This document shows, piece after piece, positions 18,031-27,819 of a stretch of DNA of 64,000 nt. Position 1 is the first letter of the stretch, and each line of letters starts with the position of its first letter. This DNA is from Pseudomonas sp. KU43P (GTDB lineage Bacteria > Pseudomonadota > Gammaproteobacteria > Pseudomonadales > Pseudomonadaceae). A model generated the notes under the pieces. It was given only the letters and a program-made list of their open reading frames with translations, made no database searches and had not been told where the DNA came from. The position numbers were made by a program, and so were the translations under genes. The stretch is from contig NZ_AP019365.1 of the NCBI RefSeq assembly GCF_033095865.1, forward strand, positions 3,259,501 to 3,323,500. The letters run 5' to 3'.

Positions 18031-18049
18031 GCGAAGTTGCTACACACGC

Positions 18050-18086
18050 GGCGCTTATGGATAACGATGCGTTATCCATAAGCGCC
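18050..18086. promoter_or_regulatory. Perfect 17-bp palindrome after dddP
   Basis: GGCGCTTATGGATAACG (18050-18066) and its exact complement (18070-18086) enclose a 3-nt loop. It lies 20 bp after dddP and 220 bp before the AraC gene. There is no T run, so a simple terminator is uncertain. The arm contains GTTATCCAT, also present twice upstream of the ABC operon. Confidence 0.55.
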
Positions 18087-18305
18087 CGGAAAAGTTGCTG
18101 GACCTCATCGGCCCCGGATAATAAATTCATTCCATACTTCCCGGCACCGATCGTTCGTAACATTCATAACTTACACGCGCCTGGCGAATAACTTTCGCGA
18201 GCAGCCCAGCCTATGCGGTCATGCCAGATGAACAGCCCATCAACAAGTTTTAGTGAAACTTTTGCAGGTCGCAACCTGCAATATACGTCGTCGCAAGAAG
18301 TGAAC

Positions 18306-19241
18306 ATGCAGCCCTCGATCGTCGGCTTTCTGCTGCTGGAAAACTTTTCGCTTCCTTGTTTTACCCAGGCACTGGATGTGCTGGTTACCGCCAATGTCAT
18401 CCGGCCCGGCTCGGTGCGCGTGCACACGTTCGGCCAGCAGCACGCAGACGTGATGAGCGACCTGGGTATCCCGGTCAGGGCAGACACCCCGTTGACCGAT
18501 GTTCGCCTGGCCGACCTCGACCTGATGATTGTCTGCGGCGGCCTGCGCACCCCCAGGGATGTACCAGGATGGCTCAGCGGCCTGCTGCAGCAGCTCGAGC
18601 GCCTGCCAATGGCGTTGGGAGGCTTGTGGAACGGCGCCTGGTACCTCGGCAAGGCCGGATTGCTGGACGGCTACCGTTGCGCCATCCATCCGGAGCAGCG
18701 CACTGCCCTGTCCGAGCGCTCGCCCCATGCGAACGTGACCCTGGAGGCCCTGGTGGTCGATCGCAACCGCATGACGGCGGCGACACCGGTGGGCGCCTTC
18801 CAGATGATGATCAAATGGCTGGAAAAATGCGCCGGTGGCGTGCTCGCCGATGCCGTGCTGGACCTGCTGGATCACGACCAGGCCCGCTTGCGTCGGGCGG
18901 GCAGCATGCGCACCCGAACATTGACCGGGCCGCTTCGCGAGCTGATTACGCTGATGGAGTGCAACCTCGAGGAGCCCCTCGATCTGGCGCAACTTTCACG
19001 CTGCGTCGGCCTTTCACAGCGGCAGATGCAGCGGTTATTCCGGGATCAACTTTCCACCACACCACAAAAGTACTACATGGAACTGAGAATTACCGAGGCA
19101 CGCCGCCTCATTCAAAACTCCAGTTCCTCGGTCGTCAATGCAGCGCTTGCGTGCGGGTTCATTTCGCCCAGCCACTTCAGCCGCTGCTACAGCAAACTGT
19201 TCGGCTATCCACCCTCTAAAGAACTGCGCTACGAACGTTAA
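18306..19241 (+). CDS. GlxA-type AraC-family regulator (DJ-1/PfpI + HTH)
   Basis: A 311-residue protein. An N-terminal class-I amidotransferase-like (DJ-1/PfpI) domain covers about residues 5-175 (VGFLLLENFSLPCF, LMIVCGGLRTP), and a C-terminal AraC double HTH covers about 215-311 (LDLAQLSRCVGLSQRQMQRLFRDQL, SVVNAALACGFISPSHFSRCY). The nucleophile-elbow cysteine is not in the usual context, as in other regulators of this class. Pseudomonas proteins of this type (GbdR, CdhR, ArgR) sense betaine, carnitine or arginine, which fits the surrounding catabolic genes. Starts at 18213 and 18228 are possible; 18306 begins directly at the domain. It probably activates the oxidoreductase-transporter cluster that follows. 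Confidence 0.88.
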   Translation: MQPSIVGFLLLENFSLPCFTQALDVLVTANVIRPGSVRVHTFGQQHADVMSDLGIPVRADTPLTDVRLADLDLMIVCGGLRTPRDVPGWLSGLLQQLERLPMALGGLWNGAWYLGKAGLLDGYRCAIHPEQRTALSERSPHANVTLEALVVDRNRMTAATPVGAFQMMIKWLEKCAGGVLADAVLDLLDHDQARLRRAGSMRTRTLTGPLRELITLMECNLEEPLDLAQLSRCVGLSQRQMQRLFRDQLSTTPQKYYMELRITEARRLIQNSSSSVVNAALACGFISPSHFSRCYSKLFGYPPSKELRYER

Positions 19242-19332
19242 CCACCGACCCTCGACGATCAGCTTGGCACTGGCGCGTTAATACGCTGCTGTCACTCACC
19301 TTGTTGTTACCGCGAGAAACAGGATTGAAGTA

Positions 19333-20652
19333 ATGACAAAAATAACATCCTTGCCTGCTGACGATACTACGTGCGGCTGGTATCACCTGAGTAAAGGGCG
19401 ACACGTCAAACCCGCTCATCGAGGGCACAGCCAAGCCCGGTGGGTCATCGTGGGCGCCGGGTTTACCGGTTTGGCAACCGCCCGCCAACTGGCGGCGCAC
19501 TTCCCCGACCAGGAGATTGTGCTCATCGAAGCCCAGGAAGTCGGCTTCGGCACGTCCGGGCGCAACGCCGGCTTCGCCATCGACCTGCCCCACGACATTG
19601 GCGCCGAGGACTACATCGGCGACATCGCCATCGCCAGGACCACCCTGCAACTCAACCTCAGTGGCCAGGCTTACCTCAAGGCACTGGTGGAACGCTTCGA
19701 TATCGATTGCCAGATGAAACACTGCGGCAAGTACCAGGCAGCGGTCGAAGGCCGTGGCATCGCCGTGCTCGACGCCTATCGGCGCGGCCTCGACAAGCTG
19801 GGGCAGCCTTATCAGATGATCGAGGCCGACGCGCTGCCGGAACACATCGGCACCCGCTTCTACCGCAAGGCGCTATTCACCCCGGGCACCTCGCTGATCC
19901 AGCCATCCGCCCTGGTCAAAGGCCTGGCGGATACGCTCCCGGCCAACGTGATGCTCTACGAAAACACACCAATCACCGACATCGAGTATGCGCACAAGAC
20001 TGTCCTCAAGCATGCGCACGGGTCCATCACGGCCGACAAGCTGATCCTGACCAACAACGCGTTCGGCATGAGTTTCGGCTTTCTCAAAGGGCGCATGCTG
20101 CCGGTTTTCACCTACGCAAGCCTCACGCGGCCAATGACCGAAGAGGAACAGGCGCGCCTCGGCGGCAGGCCCTACTGGGGGTTGATTCCTGCAGACCCCT
20201 TCGGCACCACCGTAAGGCGCACCCCGGACAACCGCCTGCTGATCCGCAACAGTTTCAGTTTCAACGCAGATGGCCGGAGCAACCCGAAATACCTGCAACG
20301 GTTCGTCAATCGTCACAGGACGTCGTTCGAACGCCGGTTTCCCATGCTCCCAGGCGTGCCTTTCGAATACACCTGGGGTGGCGCGTTGGCGCTTTCGCGC
20401 AACCATGAAGGCTATTTCGGCGAGCTACGCCCCAACGTCTACGGCGCCCTGGGTTGCAATGGGCTTGGCGTCACCCGCGGCACCGCGACCGGAAAGCTGA
20501 TGGCCGACTGGCTGGCCGGCGAACGCTCGGCGCTCACTGATTTCGTGCTCGGTTCCGCCGGCCCCTGCGCCAACCCACCCGCAGCACTGGTGTCGCTGGG
20601 GGTCAACCTGAACTTGAAATGGGGACAGTACAGGGCCGGCCAGGAAAGCTGA
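19333..20652 (+). CDS. FAD-dependent amine/amino-acid oxidoreductase (DAO family)
   Basis: A 439-residue DAO-family flavoprotein with the dinucleotide-binding fingerprint VIVGAGFTGLATARQL at about residue 38, GTSGRNAGFAIDLP at about 75, and a C-terminal ALGCNGLGVTRGTATGKLMADWLAG. It resembles PuuB/GbuB-type enzymes that oxidise secondary or N-acyl amines to imines or aldehydes. Downstream lie an MFS carrier, a DapA-family lyase and an aldehyde dehydrogenase on the same strand. This suggests a pathway: uptake of an amine or imino acid, oxidation, C-C cleavage or deamination, then aldehyde oxidation. The substrate cannot be determined. Confidence 0.85.
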   Translation: MTKITSLPADDTTCGWYHLSKGRHVKPAHRGHSQARWVIVGAGFTGLATARQLAAHFPDQEIVLIEAQEVGFGTSGRNAGFAIDLPHDIGAEDYIGDIAIARTTLQLNLSGQAYLKALVERFDIDCQMKHCGKYQAAVEGRGIAVLDAYRRGLDKLGQPYQMIEADALPEHIGTRFYRKALFTPGTSLIQPSALVKGLADTLPANVMLYENTPITDIEYAHKTVLKHAHGSITADKLILTNNAFGMSFGFLKGRMLPVFTYASLTRPMTEEEQARLGGRPYWGLIPADPFGTTVRRTPDNRLLIRNSFSFNADGRSNPKYLQRFVNRHRTSFERRFPMLPGVPFEYTWGGALALSRNHEGYFGELRPNVYGALGCNGLGVTRGTATGKLMADWLAGERSALTDFVLGSAGPCANPPAALVSLGVNLNLKWGQYRAGQES

Positions 20653-20793
20653 CCGCTCCCGTCGTCCACCTGGGAATCCAACAACAACAAAACCGCCATC
20701 GCTCACTGAGTTTTGAGGAGGCCTCGACCGCAAGGCGGCAACGCCCTGTGGATTCGCTCTGCCCAAACCCCAAAAGCAATAACAGGTACAAGA

Positions 20794-22122
20794 ATGACAA
20801 GCCCGCCTATTTCAGTTGAAGATGTTCCGCTCAATCCGTTCCACAAGCTGCTCACCTTGCGATCGGGGGGCGGCTCCTTCGTGGATGGCTACGTCCTGAG
20901 CATTATCGGGGTAGCCCTTGCACACATTTCCTCAAGCTTGGCATTGACCAGCTTCTGGCAAGGCTTGATTGCCGCTTCGGCGCTGATCGGTATCTTTTTC
21001 GGCGGCTTCCTCGGTGGCTGGCTGACTGACCGCCTCGGGCGCAAAAGGCTCTTTTTCGTCGGCCCGATCCTGTTCGTGGTCGCATCCGTGGCCCAGTACT
21101 GGGCCGACACGGCGTTGGCCATCTTCCTGCTGCGGCTGATCATCGGCATCGCTGTGGGCATCGAGTATCCGGTTGCCACCTCGCTGCTGGTCGAGTTCAT
21201 GCCCAGAAAGTACCGTGGCCCCCGCCTGGCGATGCTGACCATCCTCTGGTTTGCCGGCGCCGCCTGCGCCTACATGGTGGGCGAAGTGATCTTGCGGCTC
21301 GGCGGCGATGAGGCATGGCGATGGGTGCTGGCCAGCTCGGCGATCATCGGCCTTGGCCTGTTGCTGGTGCGCCTGGGGACGCCGGAATCACCCCGCTGGC
21401 TATTGAGCAAAGGGCGCAGCGCAGAGGCCGAGACCATCATCAAGCAGGTCTATGGCGATGATTTTTCGCTCACGAACCTGCCTGAGCAGGACACGCGATA
21501 CAAGATCACGATCTGGAACCTGCTGTACGCAGGCTACGGTGCCAGGATGCTGTTCGTCGTGGTGTTCTGGACCTGCTGCATCATTCCGCTTTTCGCCGTC
21601 TACGCCTTCGCGCCGAAGGTGCTGGGCGCGATGAACATCAGCGGCGACAGCGCCTCTGTCGGCTCCGTGTTGATCACCCTGTTCTTTGTGGTTGGCTGCA
21701 TCGTGGCCACCCGGATCATCAACCGTGTGGGCCGTCGAAGCATGTTGCTGTACAGCTTCCTCTTCTCTGGCCTCGCCCTGCTGTGCCTGGGCGCTTTCCA
21801 CGCCAGTGCCGGCATCTGGATCCTGCTGTTCTTTGCCGTCTATGCGCTGTTCATTGGCGGCGCACAGGTCCTCACCCTGGTGTATCCCAACGAACTGTTC
21901 CCGACGGAGATTCGCGCGTTCGCGGTCGGCGTCGGCACCTCGTTTTCGCGTATCGGTGCGGCAATCGGTACCTACCTCGTGCCCATTTCACTCGACGTGC
22001 TGGGCATCGCGCAAACCATGTACGTGGCCGCTGCCATCACCTTGGTAGGGCTGCTGCTGTCCTGGATGCTGGCCCCCGAAACCCGTTCGCTCAACCTGCA
22101 GCAGGCCGCGTCCCTGGGTTGA
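20794..22122 (+). CDS. MFS transporter (sugar/aromatic-acid porter type)
   Basis: A 442-residue carrier with 12 transmembrane helices. The MFS motif GGWLTDRLGRKRLF follows helix 2, and PESPRWLLSKGR stands before the central loop. NELFPTEIRAFAVG near helix 11 is typical of the sugar-porter and metabolite-H+ symporter groups. ATG 20794 follows a weak AGG; the longer in-frame start at 20713 would add a charged non-family tail. It is the second gene of the FAD oxidase cluster and presumably imports its substrate. Confidence 0.88.
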   Translation: MTSPPISVEDVPLNPFHKLLTLRSGGGSFVDGYVLSIIGVALAHISSSLALTSFWQGLIAASALIGIFFGGFLGGWLTDRLGRKRLFFVGPILFVVASVAQYWADTALAIFLLRLIIGIAVGIEYPVATSLLVEFMPRKYRGPRLAMLTILWFAGAACAYMVGEVILRLGGDEAWRWVLASSAIIGLGLLLVRLGTPESPRWLLSKGRSAEAETIIKQVYGDDFSLTNLPEQDTRYKITIWNLLYAGYGARMLFVVVFWTCCIIPLFAVYAFAPKVLGAMNISGDSASVGSVLITLFFVVGCIVATRIINRVGRRSMLLYSFLFSGLALLCLGAFHASAGIWILLFFAVYALFIGGAQVLTLVYPNELFPTEIRAFAVGVGTSFSRIGAAIGTYLVPISLDVLGIAQTMYVAAAITLVGLLLSWMLAPETRSLNLQQAASLG

Positions 22123-22185
22123 TCAAGACATGCAGCGCTGGCCCGTTCAGCGCTGCCAGACAGTGAAGCAACTGGAGCGATATCA

Positions 22186-23088
22186 ATGAAGTTCGAAGGC
22201 ATCTACACCCCGGCAATCACCCCGCTGAAGGCGGACGGCTCAATCGACAAGGCGGCCTTTGCCGAAGTGCTCGAATACCTGGTCGATTCGAAAATCCACG
22301 GCGTGATCATCGGTGGTTCCACCGGCGAGTACTACGCGCACACCCCCCAGGAGCGCATAGAGCTGGCCGCTCAGGCCAAGGACGTGCTCAACGGCCGCCT
22401 GCCGCTGATCGTCGGCACCGGAGGCATCCGCACCGAGGATGCCGTGGCCTTCGCCAAGCACGCCAAGGAAATCAAGGCCGACGCGCTGCTGGTGGGTACC
22501 CCGCCGTACGCCCTGCCGACCCAGCAGGAGATCGCCCTGCACGTGAAGGCTATCGACGCGGCCGCAGGCCTGCCGATCATGCTCTACAACTACCCGGGCC
22601 GCATGAGCGTGAGCATGGGCGAGCCATTTTTCGATGCCGTGGCCGATGTGAAAAACATCGTTGCCATCAAGGAAAGCTCCGGCGACATGGCCCAGCTGCA
22701 CCGCCTGGCCGTGCAGCGCCCGAACATCCAGCTTTCCTGCGGCTGGGATGACCAGGCCCTGGAGTTCTTTGCCTGGGGCGCCAGGAGCTGGGTATGCGCC
22801 GGCTCCAACTTCATCCCGCGCGAGCACGTGGCCCTCTACGAGGCTTGCGTGATCGAGAAGGACTTCGACAAGGGCCGTCGCATCATGGCCGCCATGATGC
22901 CGCTGATGGACTTCCTCGAAGGCGGCAAGTTCGTCCAGTCGATCAAAAATGGCGTGGCCCTCAACGGCCTGAGTACCGGCGGCGTGCGCAAACCGCTGTA
23001 CGACCTGGACGCTGCCGAGAAACAGGCGCTGGAGCGCGTGGTCAGCGAACTCAAACGCACCATCGCCCAGATCACCGGAGGTGCATGA
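22186..23088 (+). CDS. DapA-family lyase/aldolase (DHDPS/NAL superfamily)
   Basis: A 300-residue TIM-barrel class I aldolase. Superfamily landmarks are GGSTGEYYAHTPQER (substrate carboxylate loop), the tyrosine in YNYPGR at about 138, and the Schiff-base lysine in VAIKESSGD at about 165. True DapA is normally elsewhere and this copy sits between an MFS carrier and an aldehyde dehydrogenase, so a catabolic lyase, dehydratase or deaminase is more likely. Hydroxyproline-type pathways pair such a deaminase with a semialdehyde dehydrogenase, but the oxidase here differs from the known enzymes. The exact reaction is unassigned. Confidence 0.85.
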   Translation: MKFEGIYTPAITPLKADGSIDKAAFAEVLEYLVDSKIHGVIIGGSTGEYYAHTPQERIELAAQAKDVLNGRLPLIVGTGGIRTEDAVAFAKHAKEIKADALLVGTPPYALPTQQEIALHVKAIDAAAGLPIMLYNYPGRMSVSMGEPFFDAVADVKNIVAIKESSGDMAQLHRLAVQRPNIQLSCGWDDQALEFFAWGARSWVCAGSNFIPREHVALYEACVIEKDFDKGRRIMAAMMPLMDFLEGGKFVQSIKNGVALNGLSTGGVRKPLYDLDAAEKQALERVVSELKRTIAQITGGA

Positions 23089-23090
23089 AC

Positions 23091-24581
23091 ATGGCCCAAT
23101 TGCTGAGCAAGGAACAATACACAGCCATCGCCGCCGACCTGCAACTGCGCACCCAGGCGTTCATCGACGGTGAATTCCGCGATGCCCTCTCGGGCAATAC
23201 CTTCGTCACCACCAACCCGGCCACCGGCAAGCACCTGGCCGATGTCGCCGCCTGCGACGCGCAGGACGTTGACGTCGCCGTGGCTGCCGCCAAGCGCGTG
23301 TTCGAGGCAGGTACCTGGTCGAAGCTGCAGCCGGCCGAGCGCAAGCACATCCTGCTCACGTTCGCCCAGTTGCTGGAAGACAACGCCCACGAGCTGGCGG
23401 TGCTGGAAAGCCTGGACAGCGGCAAGCCGGTCAGCGAGTGCCAAAACGTCGATGTGCCGGAAACCATCCACACCCTGCGCTGGCACGCCGAGCTGATCGA
23501 CAAGATCTACGACAACACGGCGCCTACCGGCAACGCGGCCGTGACGCTGGTGGTGCGCGAAGCCATTGGCGTGGTCGGCCTGGTGCTGCCGTGGAACTTC
23601 CCGCTGCTGATGCTGGCCTGGAAGATCGCCCCGTCGCTGGCCGCCGGTTGCTCGATCGTGGTCAAGCCGGCCAAGGAAACCACCCTCAGCGCCTTGCGCG
23701 TGGCCGAACTGGCCCATCAAGCGGGCGTGCCGGCAGGCGTGTTCAACCTGGTGCCCGGCGGGGGCCGTGAAGTGGGCGAAGCCATCGGCCGCCACATGGA
23801 CATACCGATGGTCAGCTTCACCGGCTCCACCGACACCGGCCGCCTGTTCCTGAAGTACGCCGCCGAGTCCAACCTCAAGCGCATCGTCCTGGAGCTGGGC
23901 GGCAAGAACCCGGCCGTGGTCATGAACGACTGTGAAGACCTGGACGAGGTGGCGCAGTTCGTCACCGCCGGTGCGTTCTGGAACATGGGCGAAAACTGCT
24001 CGGCGTCCTCCCGCCTGATCGTGCACAAGGACGTCAAGGACGAGTTGCTGACGCTGATCGGCAAGCACCTCGCAGACTGGAAGCTGGGCGACCCACTGGA
24101 CCCGGAAAACCGCCTGGGTGCGATGGTCAGCAAGGCGCACTTCGAGAAGGTCACGTCTTACCTGGAATACGCCGCGCAGCAGAAGCTCTGCGTCGTGCAG
24201 GGTGGCGAAACCGAGCAAGGCGTGTTCGTGCAGCCGACCATCGTCGATGGCGTGGCCCGCGACAGCAAGCTGTTCGTCGAGGAGATCTTCGGGCCCGTGC
24301 TGAGCGTGACGTCGTTCGAGACGATCGACCAGGCGATCGAGCTGGCCAACGATACAATCTATGGCCTGGCAGCGTCGGCCTACACCGGCAGCCTGCGCCA
24401 TGCTCTGCGCCTGTCGCGAGAAATCCGTGCCGGTGTGGTGACGGTCAACTGCTTCGGCGAAGGCGATGCTTCGACGCCATTCGGTGGCTACAAGGAATCC
24501 GGCTTCGGCGGGCGCGACAAGTCGATCTGGGCCCATGACCAGTACACGGAGCTCAAGACCATCTGGATCAATGCGTCATGA
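23091..24581 (+). CDS. NAD(P)+-dependent aldehyde dehydrogenase (PuuC/KauB-like)
   Basis: A 496-residue ALDH. LPWNFPLLMLAWKIAPSLAAG is the cofactor fold, FTGSTDTG the NAD loop, LELGGKNP carries the catalytic Glu, and GENCSASSR supplies the nucleophilic cysteine. Overall it resembles the PuuC/KauB group acting on gamma-amino or guanidino aldehydes. GGAGG stands 9 nt before ATG 23091; ATG 23085, which overlaps the DapA-family stop as ATGA, has only 3 nt of spacing. Either way the gene is translationally coupled to the lyase. A clear terminator follows, closing the cluster. Confidence 0.9.
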   Translation: MAQLLSKEQYTAIAADLQLRTQAFIDGEFRDALSGNTFVTTNPATGKHLADVAACDAQDVDVAVAAAKRVFEAGTWSKLQPAERKHILLTFAQLLEDNAHELAVLESLDSGKPVSECQNVDVPETIHTLRWHAELIDKIYDNTAPTGNAAVTLVVREAIGVVGLVLPWNFPLLMLAWKIAPSLAAGCSIVVKPAKETTLSALRVAELAHQAGVPAGVFNLVPGGGREVGEAIGRHMDIPMVSFTGSTDTGRLFLKYAAESNLKRIVLELGGKNPAVVMNDCEDLDEVAQFVTAGAFWNMGENCSASSRLIVHKDVKDELLTLIGKHLADWKLGDPLDPENRLGAMVSKAHFEKVTSYLEYAAQQKLCVVQGGETEQGVFVQPTIVDGVARDSKLFVEEIFGPVLSVTSFETIDQAIELANDTIYGLAASAYTGSLRHALRLSREIRAGVVTVNCFGEGDASTPFGGYKESGFGGRDKSIWAHDQYTELKTIWINAS

Positions 24582-24598
24582 TCTGATTGCCCCTCCAG

Positions 24599-24630
24599 CC
24601 ACCGCCCCACGCAGGCGGTGGTTTTTCTTT
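24599..24630 (+). terminator. Rho-independent terminator
   Basis: CCACCGCC pairs with GGCGGTGG around a 7-nt loop, followed by TTTTTCTTTT. It closes the aldehyde dehydrogenase cluster 18 bp after the stop. Confidence 0.9.
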
Positions 24631-24727
24631 TCATGCCAAGCGCCTGAACCACCGGTCGTCACAAATGCAGCAACAGGCGGAATGATCTAACCTTCAGGCG
24701 AATTGGAGGCTTTGTGGTGAGGCCAAT

Positions 24728-24811
24728 GGCCCAGTCGCCGGCTATCCGGCTCCCACAAGTTCCAAGGGCAGTAAAATTCCTGTGGGAGCCGGCTTGCCGG
24801 CGATAGGGGCC
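24728..24811. repeat. REP pair (P. putida type)
   Basis: Two inverted copies of the GGAGCCGG...CCGGCGAT palindrome separated by about 20 bp, the usual doublet arrangement of Pseudomonas REP elements. It lies between the ALDH terminator and nap; the remainder of this gap should hold the nap promoter, though no Anr/FNR box is evident. Confidence 0.8.
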
Positions 24812-24867
24812 AGTGCAGTTACCGGATCATCCCCGGCATATTCGCCCCCCTGCCTGGAGGATAAAGC

Positions 24868-25035
24868 ATGCCACCTGATCCTGCGCAAAAAAGCCAGCGC
24901 GGCAAGGAAACCCGCCTGTTCCTGTTCCTTGTCGCCTGCCTCTTCCCCTTGCTGTCGGTAATCATCGTCGGCGGCTACGGGTTCATCATCTGGTTTTCGC
25001 AACTGCTCCTGGGCCCGCCCGGGCCACCTAACTGA
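24868..25035 (+). CDS. napE: Periplasmic nitrate reductase accessory protein NapE
   Basis: A 55-residue single-span membrane protein: a charged N-terminus (KSQRGKETR), then one hydrophobic helix ending GGYGFIIWFSQLL, the conserved C-terminal signature of NapE. GGAGG precedes ATG 24868, and the stop TGA overlaps the napD start. NapE's role is unclear, but it is commonly first in napEDABC operons of Pseudomonas-type bacteria. Confidence 0.88.
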   Translation: MPPDPAQKSQRGKETRLFLFLVACLFPLLSVIIVGGYGFIIWFSQLLLGPPGPPN

Positions 25036-25307
25036 TGGCCATGCCCATGGATGAGCCCCTGCATATCGCCAGCCTGCTGGTGCATGCCCGCCCCGAGCTG
25101 TTCGCGGCGGTAAAAGCCAACCTGCGCCTGTTGCCAGGCCTGGAACTGCACCAGGAAAGCCCCCTCGGCAAACTGGTGGTGGTGCTCGAAGCCGTGCACG
25201 AAAGCCAGATTCTCACCTGCATCGAACAGATCAGCAGCATGCCCGGCGTCCTCAATGCCGCGCTGGTCTACCACGAACTCCTCGACCCCGCAGGAGACCT
25301 CGAATGA
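25035..25307 (+). CDS. napD: NapD, chaperone for NapA maturation
   Basis: A 90-residue cytoplasmic ferredoxin-like protein. The segments [22 protein letters not shown] and [12 protein letters not shown] match NapD, which binds the twin-arginine signal of NapA and holds it until the molybdenum cofactor is in place. Its start overlaps the napE stop (TGATG) and its end overlaps napA by 4 bp, so the three are tightly coupled. Confidence 0.92.
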   Translation: MAMPMDEPLHIASLLVHARPELFAAVKANLRLLPGLELHQESPLGKLVVVLEAVHESQILTCIEQISSMPGVLNAALVYHELLDPAGDLE

Positions 25308-27808
25308 GCATGACTCGTCGGGAATTCGCCAAACTGCATGCCGCCGCCATAGCCGCCACCGCGGCCGGCCTGCCGATCTTCAGCAGCGCCAGCAACCTGG
25401 TGACCGAAGCCGACATGGTCACCCTGGACTGGAACAAGGCGCCCTGCCGCTTCTGCGGCACTGGGTGCAGCGTCATGGTCGCGACCCGCGACAATCGCGT
25501 GGTCGCCACCCACGGCGACATCAAGGCCGAGGTCAACCGGGGCCTGAACTGCGTCAAAGGCTACTTCCTGTCGAAAATCATGTACGGCGTCGACCGCCTG
25601 ACCCAGCCGCTGCTGCGCATGAAGAACGGGCAATACGACAAGCAGGGCGAGTTCCAGGCCATCAGCTGGGACCAGGCCTTCGACATCATGGCGCAGAAGT
25701 ACAAGGAGGCCATGAAAAACAAGGGCCCCGAGTCCATCGGCATGTTCGGATCGGGGCAATGGACGGTGTGGGAAGGCTACGCCGCCAACAAGCTGATGAA
25801 GGGCGGCTTTCGCAGCAACAACATCGACCCCAATGCCCGCCACTGCATGGCCTCGGCGGTGATGGGCTTCATGCGCACGTTCGGCGCGGATGAGCCGATG
25901 GGTTGCTATGACGACATCGAAGCCACCGACGCCTTCGTGCTCTGGGGCTCGAACATGGCCGAAATGCATCCGATCCTCTGGACCCGCGTCACCGACCGGC
26001 GCCTGAGCCAGCCGCACGTCAAGGTGGCGGTGCTGTCCACCTTCGAACACCGCAGCTTCGAACTGGCCGACATTCCCATGGTGTTCAAGCCGCAGACCGA
26101 CCTGCTCATCCTCAACTACATCGCCAACCACATCATCGAAAGCGGTGCGGTCAACCAGGCCTTCATCAGCAAGCACACCCGCTTCGCCCAGGGCGCCGAT
26201 GACATCGGCTACGGGCTGCGCCCCGACAACCCGCTGGAAACCCGCGCCAAGAATGCCGACAAGGCCAACACCTGGAGCGATATCTCGTTCGATCAGTTCG
26301 CGGCGTTCGTCAAACCCTACACCCTGGAGCGTGCCGCGAAGGAAAGCGGAGTACCCGCCGAACGGCTCAAGGCGCTGGCCGAGCTGTATGCCGACCCCAA
26401 GCGCAAGGTCGTGTCGTTCTGGACCATGGGTTTCAACCAGCACACCCGGGGCGTGTGGGCCAACAACCTGATCTACAACATCCACCTGCTGACCGGCAAG
26501 ATCAGCGAACCGGGCAACAGCCCCTTCTCGCTGACCGGGCAACCCTCGGCCTGCGGCACCGCCCGCGAGGTGGGAACCTTCTCGCACCGCCTGCCTGCCG
26601 ACCTGGTCGTGACCAACCCCAAGCACCGGGCCACTGCCGAGCAGATCTGGAAGCTGCCAGCCGGCACGATCCAGGAAAAAGTCGGTTTCCACGCCGTGCA
26701 GCAGAGCCGCATGCTCAAGGACGGAGTGCTCAACGTCTACTGGACCCAGGCCAGCAACAACATGCACGCCGGCCCCAACATCATGCAGGAGGTGCTGCCC
26801 GGTTGGCGCAAGCCCGAGAACTTCGTGATCGTTTCCGATGTGTACCCTACGGTTTCCGCCCAGGCGGCCGACCTGATCCTGCCCAGCGCCATGTGGGTGG
26901 AGAAGGAAGGCGCCTACGGCAATGCCGAGCGCCGCACCCAGTTCTGGCATCAACTGGTGACTGCGCCCGGGGAGGCGAAATCGGATTTGTGGCAGTTGCT
27001 GGAGTTCTCCAAGCGCTTCACCACCGACGAAGTGTGGCCGCCCGAGCTTTTGGCCAAGGCGCCTGAATACAAGGGCAAGACGCTCTACGAGGTGCTGTTC
27101 AGAAACGGCCAGGTCGACCAGTTCCCCGCCGAGCAGATGGAAGCGGGCTACAAGAATGATGAAGCCCAGGCCTTCGGCTACTACGTGCAGAAAGGCCTGT
27201 TCGAGGAGTACGCCCGCTTTGGCCGCGGCCACGGCCATGACCTCGCCGATTTCGACCTCTACCACCGCGAACGCGGCTTGCGCTGGCCCGTGGTCGAAGG
27301 CAAGGAAACCCGCTGGCGTTACCGCGAAGGGCTTGACCCCTATGTCGAGAAAGGCACTGACGTGCAGTTTTATGGCTACCCCGACAAGAAGGCGATCATC
27401 TTCGCCCTGCCCTATGAACCGCCTGCCGAAGCACCGGATGCCGACTACCCGTTCTGGCTGAGCACCGGCCGGGTGCTGGAGCACTGGCACACCGGCAGCA
27501 TGACCCAGCGCGTCGAAGAGCTGTACAAGGCCGTGCCCGATGCCCTGGTGTACATGCACCCCGAGGATGCCAAGGCGCTGCAGGCGCGGCGTGGCAGTGA
27601 AGTGAAGCTGGTCAGCCGGCGCGGCGAGATCCGTGCGCGCATCGAAACCCGTGGCCGCAACAAGCCACCACGCGGCTTGGTGTTCGTGCCGTTCTTCGAT
27701 GCCAATAAGCTGATCAACAAAGTCACCCTCGATGCCACCGACCCGATCTCCAAGCAGACCGACTACAAGAAATGCGCAATCCGCATCGAGTTGATCAGCC
27801 TGGCCTGA
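25304..27808 (+). CDS. napA: Periplasmic nitrate reductase catalytic subunit NapA
   Basis: A molybdoprotein of 834 residues reducing nitrate to nitrite in the periplasm. The Tat signal is MTRREFAK plus a hydrophobic stretch to about residue 30. The [4Fe-4S] ligands are Cys48, Cys51, Cys55 and Cys83 (CRFCGTGC), and the Mo-bis-MGD cysteine is Cys181 in NARHCMAS. The C-terminal molybdopterin dinucleotide-binding domain contains [17 protein letters not shown]. It takes electrons from NapB. The length and motifs are complete, with no sign of damage. Confidence 0.96.
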   Translation: MSMTRREFAKLHAAAIAATAAGLPIFSSASNLVTEADMVTLDWNKAPCRFCGTGCSVMVATRDNRVVATHGDIKAEVNRGLNCVKGYFLSKIMYGVDRLTQPLLRMKNGQYDKQGEFQAISWDQAFDIMAQKYKEAMKNKGPESIGMFGSGQWTVWEGYAANKLMKGGFRSNNIDPNARHCMASAVMGFMRTFGADEPMGCYDDIEATDAFVLWGSNMAEMHPILWTRVTDRRLSQPHVKVAVLSTFEHRSFELADIPMVFKPQTDLLILNYIANHIIESGAVNQAFISKHTRFAQGADDIGYGLRPDNPLETRAKNADKANTWSDISFDQFAAFVKPYTLERAAKESGVPAERLKALAELYADPKRKVVSFWTMGFNQHTRGVWANNLIYNIHLLTGKISEPGNSPFSLTGQPSACGTAREVGTFSHRLPADLVVTNPKHRATAEQIWKLPAGTIQEKVGFHAVQQSRMLKDGVLNVYWTQASNNMHAGPNIMQEVLPGWRKPENFVIVSDVYPTVSAQAADLILPSAMWVEKEGAYGNAERRTQFWHQLVTAPGEAKSDLWQLLEFSKRFTTDEVWPPELLAKAPEYKGKTLYEVLFRNGQVDQFPAEQMEAGYKNDEAQAFGYYVQKGLFEEYARFGRGHGHDLADFDLYHRERGLRWPVVEGKETRWRYREGLDPYVEKGTDVQFYGYPDKKAIIFALPYEPPAEAPDADYPFWLSTGRVLEHWHTGSMTQRVEELYKAVPDALVYMHPEDAKALQARRGSEVKLVSRRGEIRARIETRGRNKPPRGLVFVPFFDANKLINKVTLDATDPISKQTDYKKCAIRIELISLA

Positions 27809-27819
27809 GGAGGCCCGCC

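Noticed and set aside
22836..24536. Open frame of over 560 codons antisense to the DapA-family and ALDH genes
   Set aside because: A high-GC antisense shadow: no recognisable domain, and it lies across two genes with intact catalytic motifs.
24728..24811. Palindromes as rho-independent terminators or att sites
   Set aside because: They match the REP consensus of the P. putida group and recur near 43160, 47160, 53650 and 53827; no T run or integrase is associated.
25268..27559. Open frame of over 760 codons antisense to napA
   Set aside because: His/Gly/Val-rich shadow produced by codon bias; napA is complete on the other strand.
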